A DNA stretch of 64,000 bases, taken from the NCBI RefSeq assembly GCF_000934745.1, contig NZ_JYNO01000004.1:286035-350034 (forward strand). The letters run 5' to 3'. Under the pieces are notes generated by a model that worked only from the letters and a program-made list of their open reading frames with translations, searched no databases and was not told the DNA's origin. Source of the stretch: Desulfonatronum thioautotrophicum. GTDB taxonomy: Bacteria; Desulfobacterota; Desulfovibrionia; Desulfovibrionales; Desulfonatronaceae. Shown one piece after another: positions 55,210 through 64,000 of this stretch (positions are counted from its first letter, which is position 1; each line of letters starts with the position of its first letter). A program made the translations under genes and the position numbers.

Positions 55210-56787
55210 TTACCCTTTGGCCTGCCCCCGCATTTCGTCGATGATCGTATTCAGATCCACGGCCATCCGGGCCAGTTCGGAGACGGCCTGGGCAGACTGG
55301 TTCATGACCTCGCTGGTCTCAGCGGAGATGCGGTTGATGTCCTCCACGCCGCGATTGATCTCTTCACTGGTGGCCGACTGTTGTTCCGCGGCCGTGGCGA
55401 TGGAGCGCACCTGGTCGGCGGCCAGCTCGGCCAAATCCAGAATTTGTTTCAGGACCTCACCGGAGGTGTTGGCCCGGGCCGTGGCTTCGGCAACCGCGGT
55501 GACGGCCTTGTCCATGCCTTCTATATTGGTTTTGGTTCCCTGCTGGATGCCCGCGATGGCCTGGCCGACCTCCTTGGTGGCGTTCATGGTTTTTTCCGCC
55601 AGCTTGCGCACTTCGTCAGCCACCACGGCAAATCCCCGCCCGGCGTCTCCGGCCCGGGCCGCCTCGATGGCCGCGTTCAGGGCCAGTAAATTGGTTTGGT
55701 CCGCGATGTCCTCAATCACGGTCATGATCCGGCCGATCTGCTCGGCTTGTTGCCCAAGTCGGCCAAAGTTGGCCTTCAGCTCCTCGGATTGCTTCTGCAC
55801 CTTGTTGATGGCCGCCACGGATTCGCCTACCACCTGCGCGCCTTCCAAAGCCTTGGTGCGAGCCTGATCAGAGGCCTCGGCGGCCTGGGAGGCATTCCTG
55901 GCCACCTCCAGAACCGTGGCATTCATCTCCTCCATGGCCGTGGCCGTCTCGCCGGTCCGGTCCCGTTGCTCCTCGGCCCCTCGGCTGGCCTGCTCCACCT
56001 GGGCGGCCAGCTCCTCGGCCGCCGAGGACATGGCGTTGGATACCTTTGTGGCTTGGTCAGCCGCCCGATTGATAAGTTCATTCTGTTCACAAATCTGGGT
56101 TTCCCGAGTCTTCAGGGCCGTCATGTCCAGATACAGCCCGAAACCGCCAATACAGACCCCGTCCAAGTCATAGAGCGGGTACACGTTGGCCAGGACATGC
56201 CTCACTTCGCCTTTGTGGCCCTGGATGCTGACTTCCGTGTTCTTGAATATCTCACCGGTCTGCATGGCCTTGCCCACCAAGGTCTTGCGCGCTGGGTCGT
56301 TGTAGAAGATTTCAGCCAGGGTTCGGCCATACTGTTTTTCCGGGGGGCCGTCGATCTGGAGCATGTCCATGCAGGCCTGGTTGGAGAATGTTGCCCGTTC
56401 CTTGGTGTCTACAAGGAGAAAGGGCATGGGCAGTCCCTCAATAATTCCCCTGCTCAACCCTTTTTCGTGCTTCAATGCATGCGAGGCAGCCTCCAGGGCC
56501 GCGAACAGTCCGGGTAATGTCTTGGCACCGGCACAGGCTTCCAGGGAATCCTTTCGCAGTGATCCCTGGGCAAGTGCTTCCAGTGCGGAGGTGGCCTCGA
56601 CCAGAGCCTGCCGTTGGAGCACGAGCAGTCCTCCCACCAGTATCAGCCCGAGAAATCCGGCAACAACCGTGATGATCGTTCCGGTAATGCTGGGTGCATC
56701 GACCATAAACGTCGCGAGCACTGCCCCGACAATAATGACCAAAATGCCGATTGCGATGGCCGGAACGGCACTTTTTGCGGTATTCAT
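55210..56787 (-). CDS. Methyl-accepting chemotaxis protein with PAS domain
   Basis: 525 residues. Two membrane helices lie at the N-terminus (about 7-28 and 32-55) with little periplasmic sequence between them. A PAS domain (about 110-225) begins [20 protein letters not shown]. The cytoplasmic signalling tip is the highly conserved [20 protein letters not shown] segment near 365. It should sense an internal cue via PAS and signal to CheA/CheW. ATG 56787 with AAGGAGA is preferred over an earlier start. Confidence 0.9.
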   Translation of the reverse strand: MNTAKSAVPAIAIGILVIIVGAVLATFMVDAPSITGTIITVVAGFLGLILVGGLLVLQRQALVEATSALEALAQGSLRKDSLEACAGAKTLPGLFAALEAASHALKHEKGLSRGIIEGLPMPFLLVDTKERATFSNQACMDMLQIDGPPEKQYGRTLAEIFYNDPARKTLVGKAMQTGEIFKNTEVSIQGHKGEVRHVLANVYPLYDLDGVCIGGFGLYLDMTALKTRETQICEQNELINRAADQATKVSNAMSSAAEELAAQVEQASRGAEEQRDRTGETATAMEEMNATVLEVARNASQAAEASDQARTKALEGAQVVGESVAAINKVQKQSEELKANFGRLGQQAEQIGRIMTVIEDIADQTNLLALNAAIEAARAGDAGRGFAVVADEVRKLAEKTMNATKEVGQAIAGIQQGTKTNIEGMDKAVTAVAEATARANTSGEVLKQILDLAELAADQVRSIATAAEQQSATSEEINRGVEDINRISAETSEVMNQSAQAVSELARMAVDLNTIIDEMRGQAKG

Positions 56788-57283
56788 ATCATCCCGTCTC
56801 CTTGGCTGGGGTGAGAGCGATGCGTCATTGTGCGAGGAGGTTGCAACAAAGCTGTCTTCGTTGCTTTCGGGAAGAGTACAACCAGTTTTTGCAAATAATG
56901 TAAAGTCACGGGAATCCACCATTCTGACATTATATGTCTCTTTGATACCAGGCATTTGCAGGACGCTCGTTACCGACCTCTCCTCCCACAAAGACTTGGA
57001 AACCAACATACTGTCCCAATTTCACATAGCATCCTGTTGTTCTGTGTTCTGTGAGCACGAGCTAACGACTTAATGACAGCGTCTGGCCCTGCTGGAGAAG
57101 CGGTTTGGCCAAATCAGCAAACCATTTTCCAAATGCAACCCAAGGTGCTGGATGCCAGGGCGAATGTCCTGGTGTCGTTGTCGAACCATCTTGTAAAAAG
57201 CCATGGCACATGATAATAATATAGAACTTACAAAAAGGTGATTTTTGGGTGCATAGTGGCAAAGATTTGCGCGAGGAGGGACC
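56788..57283. other. Divergent intergenic region of the two sensory genes
   Basis: Nearly 500 bases between two chemotaxis genes on opposite strands. I see no gene; the open frame on the minus strand up to 57009 is an extension of the MCP frame. A good ribosome site, GAGGAGGGA, precedes the plus-strand gene. No clear sigma-54 or sigma-28 site was found. Confidence 0.4.
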
Positions 57284-59956
57284 ATGGAGCAAACCTTCGT
57301 GTATAAAGACGTCAGGATACCAAAAAAACTGGAAGGGATCATCAATCACATGGGATCTGTGGAGAGCTATCGCGAGGAGCTTCACAATCTTGGTAATCAG
57401 TGGGATCTGCTAACGATTCTGGGGCAGATGAGCGGCACTGGTACAGACATGAGCGGTACCCGTGAAGGGTTTGCCAAACTTACCAGCGAGTTGCTGGTCC
57501 AGTTGGCACTGGAAACGTTGAAGAAAACCGTTCAGGACATCGGTGCCAGGGCCCAGGTGGCCGTGGATATCGTCATTCGCAATCTTTTCGAGAGAACCGC
57601 GGACATTGGTTTTTTGGCCACTGACGACGATATCCGGGATTTTCTCAAGTCCTGTTCCGTTCAGTCTGAAGCTGCCGGTGCTTCGCAAGGTCAGGAAGTG
57701 TTCGAGGCAAACACTCATGATGGCGTATTTAGCGATACTGTCTCCAGTGCCGGCGCTGACCACGCCTCCCGAATGAGTTTGTTGAAGCGTTTTCAGGAAT
57801 ATGTGGCCAAGTATTCGGTCTACTTCAATATCATTCTCCTGAACAACCAGGGGCGCGTCCTGATGCAACTGGACCAGTCCAGTCATGTCAGCAGTTCAAA
57901 AGACCCCTTGCTCCTTGAGGCACTGACCACGACAGCTGATTACGTGGAAGTGTACCAGCACTCTGATTTGGTTCCCGGGCAGGACAGATCTCTTATCTAT
58001 GCCTACAGGGTTTCTGAAAACAACGACAAGGACTCTCAATCCTTGGGGGTACTCTGTTTATGCTTTCGCCTCGAGAATGAGATGGAAGGGATTTTTGCCA
58101 ACCTGCGCGGTGAGAACGATTGGTCCGTCATGACAATTTTGGATAAGGCTGGTGAGGTGATTGCCAGTAGCGATGTCTACCATATTCCCTTGGGAGCCCG
58201 GTTGCCCATGGCCGTGAACGAGGACTTTCGGGTCGTTCATTTCGCTGGCAGGTCCTATTTGGCGAAAACCTGTGCGACAAAAGGGTACCAGGGCTTTTCC
58301 GGTTTGGGATGGTTCGGCCATGTGATGCTCCCTTTGGCCCATGCCTTTGAACAGACCAGAGGTCGGGATCTGCGTTCCAGGGTGGATGAGGATATTTTGC
58401 GGGCCGTGCTGGATGATCCGCGTCTGTTTTCAGAGGCGTTACGGTCCATCCCGTTACAGGCTGAACGGATTCAGCGTGAATTGGAGCGCACGGTATGGAA
58501 TGGTAATGTTCGGGAGACTGATTCCCGAAGCAAGGTCCTGCTTTGGAACATTTCTGATGCCGGAGGCCGCACCAAGCAGGTTTTTGAGCAGTCCATCAAT
58601 AATCTGCATGAGACCGTGGTCAGTGCGATTCTGGATGATGTGGAGTTTCAGGCCGCACTCAGCGTGGATATCATGGATCGCAATCTTTACGAACGGGCCA
58701 ATGACTGTCGCTGGTGGGCGCTGACGTCGGCTTTTCGCCGTATTTTGGCCCAGCCGACAATGAGCGACGCTGACACCAGGACCATTGCCGAAATTCTTGG
58801 CTACATCAACGGTTTGTATACCGTTTACACCAATTTGTTTGTCTACGACCGACAAGGCCGAATCCTGGCTGTCTCCAACCCTTCTGAAGTGCATATTGTC
58901 GGCACGACCATCAATGCTGACTGGATGCGCAGGACCTTGGCCCTGGGAAACTCCCAGCAGTACAGTGTCTCCTCATTCGAAAAGACCAGGTTTTACGCGA
59001 ACCGGCCAACATACATTTATGGCGCGGTGATCACGAGTTTGTCGCCCATGGATGAGGCTGTGGGAGGAATCGGTATTGTTTTCGACAGTGAGCCACAGTT
59101 TGCGTCCATGCTCCAGGACTCCCTGCCTCGAGACGAGCGGGGTGCCGTGGTGCAAGGCTGTTTTGGTGTTTTTGCCGATCGCAACCGCACCATCATCAGT
59201 TCTACGCATGCGGGCCTTGTCGTGGGGAGTAGCCTTCCCGTGGATGAGGCGCTCTTTTCCTTGAAACCTGGAGAGGGACGGGCGAGCATCACGATCTATC
59301 AGGACCACTATTATGCCGTGGGTGCCCGATGCAGCTCAGGTTATCGGGAGTACAAGGCCAAGGATGGCTACATCAACGATGTGATCGGGATGGTTTTCGT
59401 GCCGTTGGCTTCAGTGGTTACGGAGAAAAGCGAGGTGCGCGGGGTGAGCCGCCGAAATGCCATTCAGGTCAGCCGCACCCGGACCGGAGGCAATGACTGT
59501 ATTGAGGTGGCCAGTTTTTTCATTGGTGATAGATGGCTGGGCATCAATGCCGATCATGTCCTGGAGACGATCAATCCCGAGGGGATCACGGTCATACCCG
59601 GAGCGCACAGATTTGTGGTCGGTAAAATATTTTACCAAGGTGATTCCATCCCGGTGGTGGACATCCGGCGAGAGTTGCGGCTTCCTCCCAAGGAGATCGA
59701 TATGGAAACACAAATTATCCTCGCCAAAGCCGGAACGTCCAAAGTCGGACTGCTGGTGGATGGTCTGGGCGAGATTCCGGAGGTTTGCATGGACCGTGTG
59801 GAAAAAGCCAACGGGATGCTGGATAGTCAGGAAAGTTACGTGGAGTGCGTGGTCAAGCCCGAAACCAATTCCAAGGATGTCAATATGCTGGTAGTCCTAG
59901 ACCCTGAACGACTGGTCCGTCATTTGGTCAAAGGCAAAGAGAAAAAACCGGAGTAG
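57284..59956 (+). CDS. Soluble double-Cache protein with C-terminal CheW domain
   Basis: 890 residues with no signal peptide and no membrane helix. Two similar modules each hold a helix VDI..RNL.ER (near 93 and 461) and a sheet segment QGRVLMQLD or QGRILAVSN (near 189 and 524), so the sensor part is a tandem duplication with Cache/GAF-like fold. The last 155 residues (about 732-885) are a CheW domain: ASFFIGDRWLGINADHVLET, then PGAHRFVVGKIFYQGDSIPV. It would put a ligand or redox sensor directly onto the chemoreceptor-CheA array. It is divergent from the MCP gene. Confidence 0.8.
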   Translation: MEQTFVYKDVRIPKKLEGIINHMGSVESYREELHNLGNQWDLLTILGQMSGTGTDMSGTREGFAKLTSELLVQLALETLKKTVQDIGARAQVAVDIVIRNLFERTADIGFLATDDDIRDFLKSCSVQSEAAGASQGQEVFEANTHDGVFSDTVSSAGADHASRMSLLKRFQEYVAKYSVYFNIILLNNQGRVLMQLDQSSHVSSSKDPLLLEALTTTADYVEVYQHSDLVPGQDRSLIYAYRVSENNDKDSQSLGVLCLCFRLENEMEGIFANLRGENDWSVMTILDKAGEVIASSDVYHIPLGARLPMAVNEDFRVVHFAGRSYLAKTCATKGYQGFSGLGWFGHVMLPLAHAFEQTRGRDLRSRVDEDILRAVLDDPRLFSEALRSIPLQAERIQRELERTVWNGNVRETDSRSKVLLWNISDAGGRTKQVFEQSINNLHETVVSAILDDVEFQAALSVDIMDRNLYERANDCRWWALTSAFRRILAQPTMSDADTRTIAEILGYINGLYTVYTNLFVYDRQGRILAVSNPSEVHIVGTTINADWMRRTLALGNSQQYSVSSFEKTRFYANRPTYIYGAVITSLSPMDEAVGGIGIVFDSEPQFASMLQDSLPRDERGAVVQGCFGVFADRNRTIISSTHAGLVVGSSLPVDEALFSLKPGEGRASITIYQDHYYAVGARCSSGYREYKAKDGYINDVIGMVFVPLASVVTEKSEVRGVSRRNAIQVSRTRTGGNDCIEVASFFIGDRWLGINADHVLETINPEGITVIPGAHRFVVGKIFYQGDSIPVVDIRRELRLPPKEIDMETQIILAKAGTSKVGLLVDGLGEIPEVCMDRVEKANGMLDSQESYVECVVKPETNSKDVNMLVVLDPERLVRHLVKGKEKKPE

Positions 59957-60076
59957 GGGAGTATGGCTCGTGTGTCCCCACTGTTTTTTTCGGGCGAGAG
60001 TGCACTCTTCTTGAGGGGCGGATGCCTCGGACTTTGAGGAGGCCTGGGGTGGACCAGAGGGGAGCCGGGCTGCTGC

Positions 60077-60523
60077 TCATTGTTGAGGCTTTGCCGTTTC
60101 AAAGATCGCCTCGGTGGGGCCGTGCAGCAACAGGAAATCCTTTGCATGGACGGCGATGAAGGCGATATCCTTGCCGGCCAGAAACTCCTGGAGGTGCGGC
60201 AGATGGCTGCGCAGCAGTTCGGCCGCACTTTGGCATGCTTCCGGGTCCTGAAGGATTTGGACATGGCCGTGCACAGTCAGGGCCATGGTCTCCAGTCGCT
60301 GGGAACCCGTCTTTGCGGTGCGGTTATCCACAAGCAGGCTGACGTTGGGGTTGGCCAGCAGGTTTGCGAACTTGTGGGTGTTGCGGTAGGTGGCCAAATA
60401 AAAGGTCGTGCAATCCTGGGAAGGGACGTAACCCATCAGGGAAGTGTGCGGAGTGTTGTCTTGAGAGGTGGCCAGGACGCAGATGGTCTGGCTTTGGATC
60501 AGGTCACGGATGGCGTCGTGCAT
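60077..60523 (-). CDS. FMN-binding split-barrel (PPOX-family) protein
   Basis: 148 residues. The N-terminal [20 protein letters not shown] and [20 protein letters not shown] are typical of pyridoxamine-5'-phosphate-oxidase-like folds. Whether it binds FMN, F420 or heme is unknown. It faces the preceding Cache-CheW gene and lies upstream of proA on the other strand. Only 8-10 bases after its stop run T-poor sequence, no terminator. Confidence 0.8.
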   Translation of the reverse strand: MHDAIRDLIQSQTICVLATSQDNTPHTSLMGYVPSQDCTTFYLATYRNTHKFANLLANPNVSLLVDNRTAKTGSQRLETMALTVHGHVQILQDPEACQSAAELLRSHLPHLQEFLAGKDIAFIAVHAKDFLLLHGPTEAIFETAKPQQ

Positions 60524-60648
60524 GGCGAGGTCCTTTGGCTGCGATCAGGGTGTGCTGGGTGGGTTGGCCGGTGATACGGGCACCAACTTCTGAATCGCTG
60601 AACACGTACCGACTGACGCTGGAGTTGTCGAGTCGAGGAGAGAACGTC

Positions 60649-61920
60649 ATGACGAAAGAGCTTCAGGCCCTGATGGGCAAGATGGCCGAGGAGTCCGCCA
60701 GGGCGGCCAAGGAACTGGCCAAGGCAGATGGCTGGCGCAAGAACGAATTCCTGCGGGAATTGGCCAGGTTGTTGCGGGACCGGGCAGGACATGTGCTGAA
60801 GGCCAACCAGCGGGATGTGGACGCTGCCCTGGCCTCCGGGCTGGATGCGGCCAGAGTGGACCGGCTGCGGATGACCGAGGCGACCATGGAATCCATGGCT
60901 CAGGCCTGCCTGGAGGTCATGGCCCAGTCCGATCCTGTCGGTGAGATTGAAACCATGTGGCAGCGGCCCAACGGGCTCCGCATTGGGCGGATGCGCGTGC
61001 CGTTGGGCGTGGTGATGATGATCTACGAATCCCGGCCCAATGTGACCATCGAGGCAGCCATCCTGACACTCAAGGCCGGCAATGCGGCCATTTTACGGGG
61101 TGGCTCCGAAGCGTTTCACTCCAATCAGGCCCTGGCTGAGCTGCTTTCCGGAGCGCTCAAGGCTGTCGGGCTGCCGGAAGCGGCAATCCAATTGGTGCCC
61201 GTTATGGATCGTGAAGCCGTGACGCATCTCTTGAAAATGGACAATTTTATTGACGTGGCCATTCCCCGGGGAGGGGAGTCCCTGATCCGGGCCGTGGCCG
61301 AGCAGGCCACCATGCCCGTGCTCAAGCACTACAAGGGCGTCTGCCATATCTATGTGGACCAGGGCGCGGACCTGGACAAGGCAGTGGAGATCGTCTTCAA
61401 CTCCAAGGTGCAGCGTTGCGGGGTGTGCAACGCCCTGGAATGTTTGCTGGTGCATGAGGCCGAGGCCGCGGCTTTTCTGCCTCGGATGGCAGAGCGTCTT
61501 GGGGCCGCCGAGGTCCGCTTCCGTGCGTGTCCCGCGAGCCTGCCGCTCATCGCGGGCCAGGCCGAGGCTGAGCCCGCGGAGGAAGGCGACTGGGGCCGGG
61601 AATTTCTGGCTCTGGTCCTGGCGGTGCGGGTGGTCAAGGACATGGACCAGGCCCTGGAACACATTGCCCGGTACGGCTCCAACCATACCGAGGCCATCCT
61701 CACCAGGGATCATGACCGGGCCATGCGCTTTTTGCGCGAGGCGGACGCCTCTTTGGTCCTGGTCAACGCCTCCACCCGTTTCAATGATGGTGGTCAGCTG
61801 GGCCTGGGTGCGGAAATCGGAATCAGCACGTCCAAGCTGCACGCTTACGGCCCCATGGGTGTTCGGGAACTGACCGGGGTGAAGTTCGTTGGCCTCGGCC
61901 AGGGCCAGATTCGGGAATGA
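60649..61920 (+). CDS. proA: Glutamate-5-semialdehyde dehydrogenase
   Basis: 423 residues. Signatures are [20 protein letters not shown] near 120, [16 protein letters not shown] near 145, and the catalytic-cysteine region [13 protein letters not shown] near 255. It reduces glutamyl-5-phosphate to the semialdehyde in proline synthesis. The ATG has CGAGGAG upstream. nadD follows after 29 bases, a linkage seen in many bacteria. Confidence 0.95.
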   Translation: MTKELQALMGKMAEESARAAKELAKADGWRKNEFLRELARLLRDRAGHVLKANQRDVDAALASGLDAARVDRLRMTEATMESMAQACLEVMAQSDPVGEIETMWQRPNGLRIGRMRVPLGVVMMIYESRPNVTIEAAILTLKAGNAAILRGGSEAFHSNQALAELLSGALKAVGLPEAAIQLVPVMDREAVTHLLKMDNFIDVAIPRGGESLIRAVAEQATMPVLKHYKGVCHIYVDQGADLDKAVEIVFNSKVQRCGVCNALECLLVHEAEAAAFLPRMAERLGAAEVRFRACPASLPLIAGQAEAEPAEEGDWGREFLALVLAVRVVKDMDQALEHIARYGSNHTEAILTRDHDRAMRFLREADASLVLVNASTRFNDGGQLGLGAEIGISTSKLHAYGPMGVRELTGVKFVGLGQGQIRE

Positions 61921-61949
61921 GCCTGAAAAGTCTATAAGATGACGGCGGT

Positions 61950-62660
61950 ATGAAGGTTGGTGTCTTTGGCGGGTGCTTCAACCCCGTGCACCATGGCCAT
62001 TTGCGTCTGGCCGTTGAGGCCCTGGAAATCCTCAACCTGGACCGGGTGGTATTGATTCCGGCTGCTGTCCCGCCGCACAAGGGACGCGAGGGGTTGTTGC
62101 CCTATGGGTTGCGTTGCCGCCTAGTGCAAACAGCTCTTCATGACCTTCCCGGTCTGCACTGTTCCTTGATCGAGGGCGGTAGGCCCGGTCCATCATACAC
62201 CTGTGACACGCTGGAAGAGCTGGCCCGGGCAATGCCCGGAAGCCGGCTCTTTTTTTTACTCGGCGTCCCGGACCTGCTGACCCTGCCGTTTTGGAAAGAC
62301 GGCCTGACCCTGACCCGCAAGGCCCATTTCGTGGCCGTGGCCCGGCAAGACATGGCCCTGGAGGCGACGCGGGACTTTGTGAGCACCCACTGGCCGGAAG
62401 CCCAGGAAACCATCTTCTCCGGGAAAATGACAAACCATGGTGATATGGTCCATCAGTGGAGCCTGAAGCCGGACAACGGGAATATCCTCTTGATTCGCCC
62501 GCCGTATTTGGACATCAGCTCAACCATGATCCGGGACTATTGGAGCGCGGGCAGGGAACTTCGTTTTCTGTTGCCGGACCAGGTGCTGGCTGAATTGATG
62601 CGCAAGCGGGGGTTGGTGGAGCGGTATTGGTCACGGCGGGATCTGGAGAGATGTCAGTGA
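61950..62660 (+). CDS. nadD: Nicotinate-nucleotide adenylyltransferase
   Basis: 236 residues. The nucleotidyltransferase motif is VGVFGGCFNPVHHGHLRLA at the N-terminus, and the C-terminal ISSTMIRDY matches the ISST motif. It adenylylates nicotinate mononucleotide in NAD synthesis. It overlaps the histidine-kinase gene start by four bases (GTGA). Confidence 0.94.
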   Translation: MKVGVFGGCFNPVHHGHLRLAVEALEILNLDRVVLIPAAVPPHKGREGLLPYGLRCRLVQTALHDLPGLHCSLIEGGRPGPSYTCDTLEELARAMPGSRLFFLLGVPDLLTLPFWKDGLTLTRKAHFVAVARQDMALEATRDFVSTHWPEAQETIFSGKMTNHGDMVHQWSLKPDNGNILLIRPPYLDISSTMIRDYWSAGRELRFLLPDQVLAELMRKRGLVERYWSRRDLERCQ

Positions 62661-64000
62661 ATCCGGGAGGAATCGGCTCAACCGGCCAGGATGGGCGCCG
62701 ATCCGCAACAGCGTGTCGCTCCCCCATTGTATCCCCATATCACCAAGGTGACGCAGAGGGTGCCGCTTGCAAAATTACCGAGTACCTGTGGTACATTCTT
62801 GGATGTTCAGTGCTTGGACTTTTGTTCATCGTCAGCAGGTACGACGCCACGCTTTTTCATGGCATGGCGGAAGTCTTTTCCATCGCCCTGGCCTGGGCCG
62901 TGTTTATGTTGGTCTGGAGCGCTCGGCGCTTCGTCAACAATGACGCCCTGCTCCTTTTGGGGTCGGCTTTTTTGTTCATCGGCTTTATCGACCTCCTGCA
63001 CGTTTTGGCCTTGCTGCGGCCAGACCTTTTTTTTGACGCGCCGCGCGCGGACCTTTCCAGTCAGCTTTTGCTCGCCAGCCGATTCATCGAGGGGCTGGCC
63101 ATGCTGCTGTTCGCGCTGTTCTTGGGGAGAAGTCTGCGCCCCTTCATCGGTCTGGCTTTCTGGGCTGGATTGGCGTTGTCCCTTTTGGCCTTCATACTGT
63201 ATTGGCAAGTTTTCCCAACGGTTTATGTTCCAGGAATTGGATGGACACCTTTCAGTACCTGGAGTGGGGTTGTCATCTGTCTGGGCCTTCTGACCAGCCT
63301 GGTGGTGCTTTTTCGTCGTCGCCGCCGGCTTGATGTCAGGTTTTTTCAGTTGATTTGCCTGGCCATGATCGCTTCTCTGGCCGCCGAAGCCCTGCTTCTT
63401 TTTTTCGTGCGTGCCGAGGTGCATTCCAGTTTTATCGATCATTTTTTGAAAATCATTGCGTATATGTGCGTTTACCTGGCTTTGATCCGTTCCGGGGTAA
63501 CGCGTCCCTTTGAATTGTTGTTCCAGGATCTGGAGCGGGAAAAAACCGAACTGCTGGCAACCAAACAGCATTTGAACCTGATTTTCGACACGGCCCCGGC
63601 CCTTATCTGGCAAAAAGACGGCGATGGAAGGTATTTGCAGGTCAACAAGGCGTTTTGCCAAGCCGTGGACATGGAGCCGCAGCTGATCATCGGCAAGGTT
63701 GACGATGATATTTTTCCACCGAAAATTGCGCGGAAGTACGTCCTGGACGACCAGGAGGTGCTACGCTCAGGTCGGGACAAGATCGGCATGGAAGAGCAGT
63801 ACGTCAGCGCGACGGGACGGCTGGGCTGGAGCGTAACGGACAAGCTGGTCTACCGGGACCGGGACGGCAACACCGCCGGAACCATCGGCTTTGCCAAGGA
63901 CGTTACCGAACGGAAGCAGGCCCAGATGCGCGAAAAAGCCCAGCAGGAGCAGCTGGCCCAAGCCGCCAAGATGACCGCTCTGGGTACCCTGGTGGCCGGT
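62657..64000 (+). CDS. MASE3-PAS sensor histidine kinase, C-terminus beyond window
   Basis: The frame from GTG 62657 is open to the window end (448 codons). Residues about 40-270 are a MASE3 membrane sensor with several helices; the hallmark phrase is FLFIGFIDLLHVLALL, with LLLASRFIEGLAML following. A PAS domain (about 305-420) begins LNLIFDTAPALIWQKDGDG and ends GFAKDVTERKQAQ. The last residues, AKMTALGTLVAG, are the start of the HisKA H-box, so the phosphorylated histidine is just beyond the edge. It overlaps nadD by four bases; a start further in, such as ATG 62863, would remove the first helices. Confidence 0.85.
   Translation, partial: MNPGGIGSTGQDGRRSATACRSPIVSPYHQGDAEGAACKITEYLWYILGCSVLGLLFIVSRYDATLFHGMAEVFSIALAWAVFMLVWSARRFVNNDALLLLGSAFLFIGFIDLLHVLALLRPDLFFDAPRADLSSQLLLASRFIEGLAMLLFALFLGRSLRPFIGLAFWAGLALSLLAFILYWQVFPTVYVPGIGWTPFSTWSGVVICLGLLTSLVVLFRRRRRLDVRFFQLICLAMIASLAAEALLLFFVRAEVHSSFIDHFLKIIAYMCVYLALIRSGVTRPFELLFQDLEREKTELLATKQHLNLIFDTAPALIWQKDGDGRYLQVNKAFCQAVDMEPQLIIGKVDDDIFPPKIARKYVLDDQEVLRSGRDKIGMEEQYVSATGRLGWSVTDKLVYRDRDGNTAGTIGFAKDVTERKQAQMREKAQQEQLAQAAKMTALGTLVAG

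Noticed and set aside
57262-57278. Sigma-54-like TGGCA..TTGC upstream of the Cache-CheW gene
   Set aside because: The GG to GC spacing is nine bases, not ten, and it is too close to the start codon.

Overview
The window looks like chromosomal DNA of a Gram-negative anaerobe, most likely a sulfate-reducing or related Desulfovibrionales-type member of the Desulfobacterota. This is inferred from gene content: an IscA/HesB-like protein, a double-cubane-cluster reductase, an RCKP rubredoxin-like peptide, a 2Fe-2S/ASKHA activator, formate dehydrogenase and Mo-cofactor maturation genes, YeeE/YedE sulfur transporters, and the aroQ-efp-ftsK and hslVU-argB orders. No ribosomal or tRNA gene was seen, so the genus cannot be fixed from this window.

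Layout. 1-6.1 kb: an IscA-like gene cut by the window edge, a HAD-like gene, a MITE-like hairpin, then a sugar-type ABC importer (binding protein, ATPase, permease) leading into a double-cubane anaerobic reductase and a small unknown gene. 6.2-18.1 kb: mostly housekeeping: crcB, a Smr protein, rsmD-coaD-miaA, a secreted unknown protein, an RCKP peptide, an ASKHA ferredoxin protein overlapping an Rsm22 methyltransferase, a CheY-like regulator, a DUF488-RecQ fusion and a HTH protein. 18.3-31.3 kb: the accessory region. It starts with two decayed genes and a split YeeE/YedE pair. A type I restriction-modification locus follows (hsdM, a shortened DUF4062/winged-helix gene, a DUF1016 nuclease, hsdS, a broken fic gene, hsdR, a YgjP-like metalloprotein). 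It ends with an MBL-rhodanese protein and a second split YeeE/YedE pair. 31.5-38.2 kb: two EamA transporters, then hemW, queH, rng and a radical SAM gene, with hexamer arrays and an inverted-repeat element. 38.4-52.8 kb: trmI, aroQ, efp, ftsK, hslVU, argB, an HD protein, two overlapping GTPases, fdhE, mobA and a LytTR regulator. 53-64 kb: acs with a clear terminator, a methyl-accepting chemotaxis protein, a large soluble Cache-Cache-CheW protein, a flavin split-barrel protein, proA, nadD and a MASE3-PAS histidine kinase cut by the window end.

How the genes work together. The ABC importer and the reductase may form one uptake-and-reduction operon, but the substrate is unknown. FdhE and MobA serve molybdenum or tungsten formate dehydrogenases, and Acs links acetate to acetyl-CoA. 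The YeeE/YedE pairs and the MBL-rhodanese protein point to handling of reduced sulfur. The restriction locus shows the most structural novelty: an in-frame palindromic element inside hsdM, two 12-bp tandem arrays in a shortened accessory gene, and a 108-bp duplication of the hsdR 5' end on either side of an internally deleted fic gene that keeps a possible operator. I read it as a rearranged or still-changing defence locus, not a wholly new system. The Cache-Cache-CheW protein and a LytTR regulator lacking its phosphorylation site are the most unusual signalling proteins.
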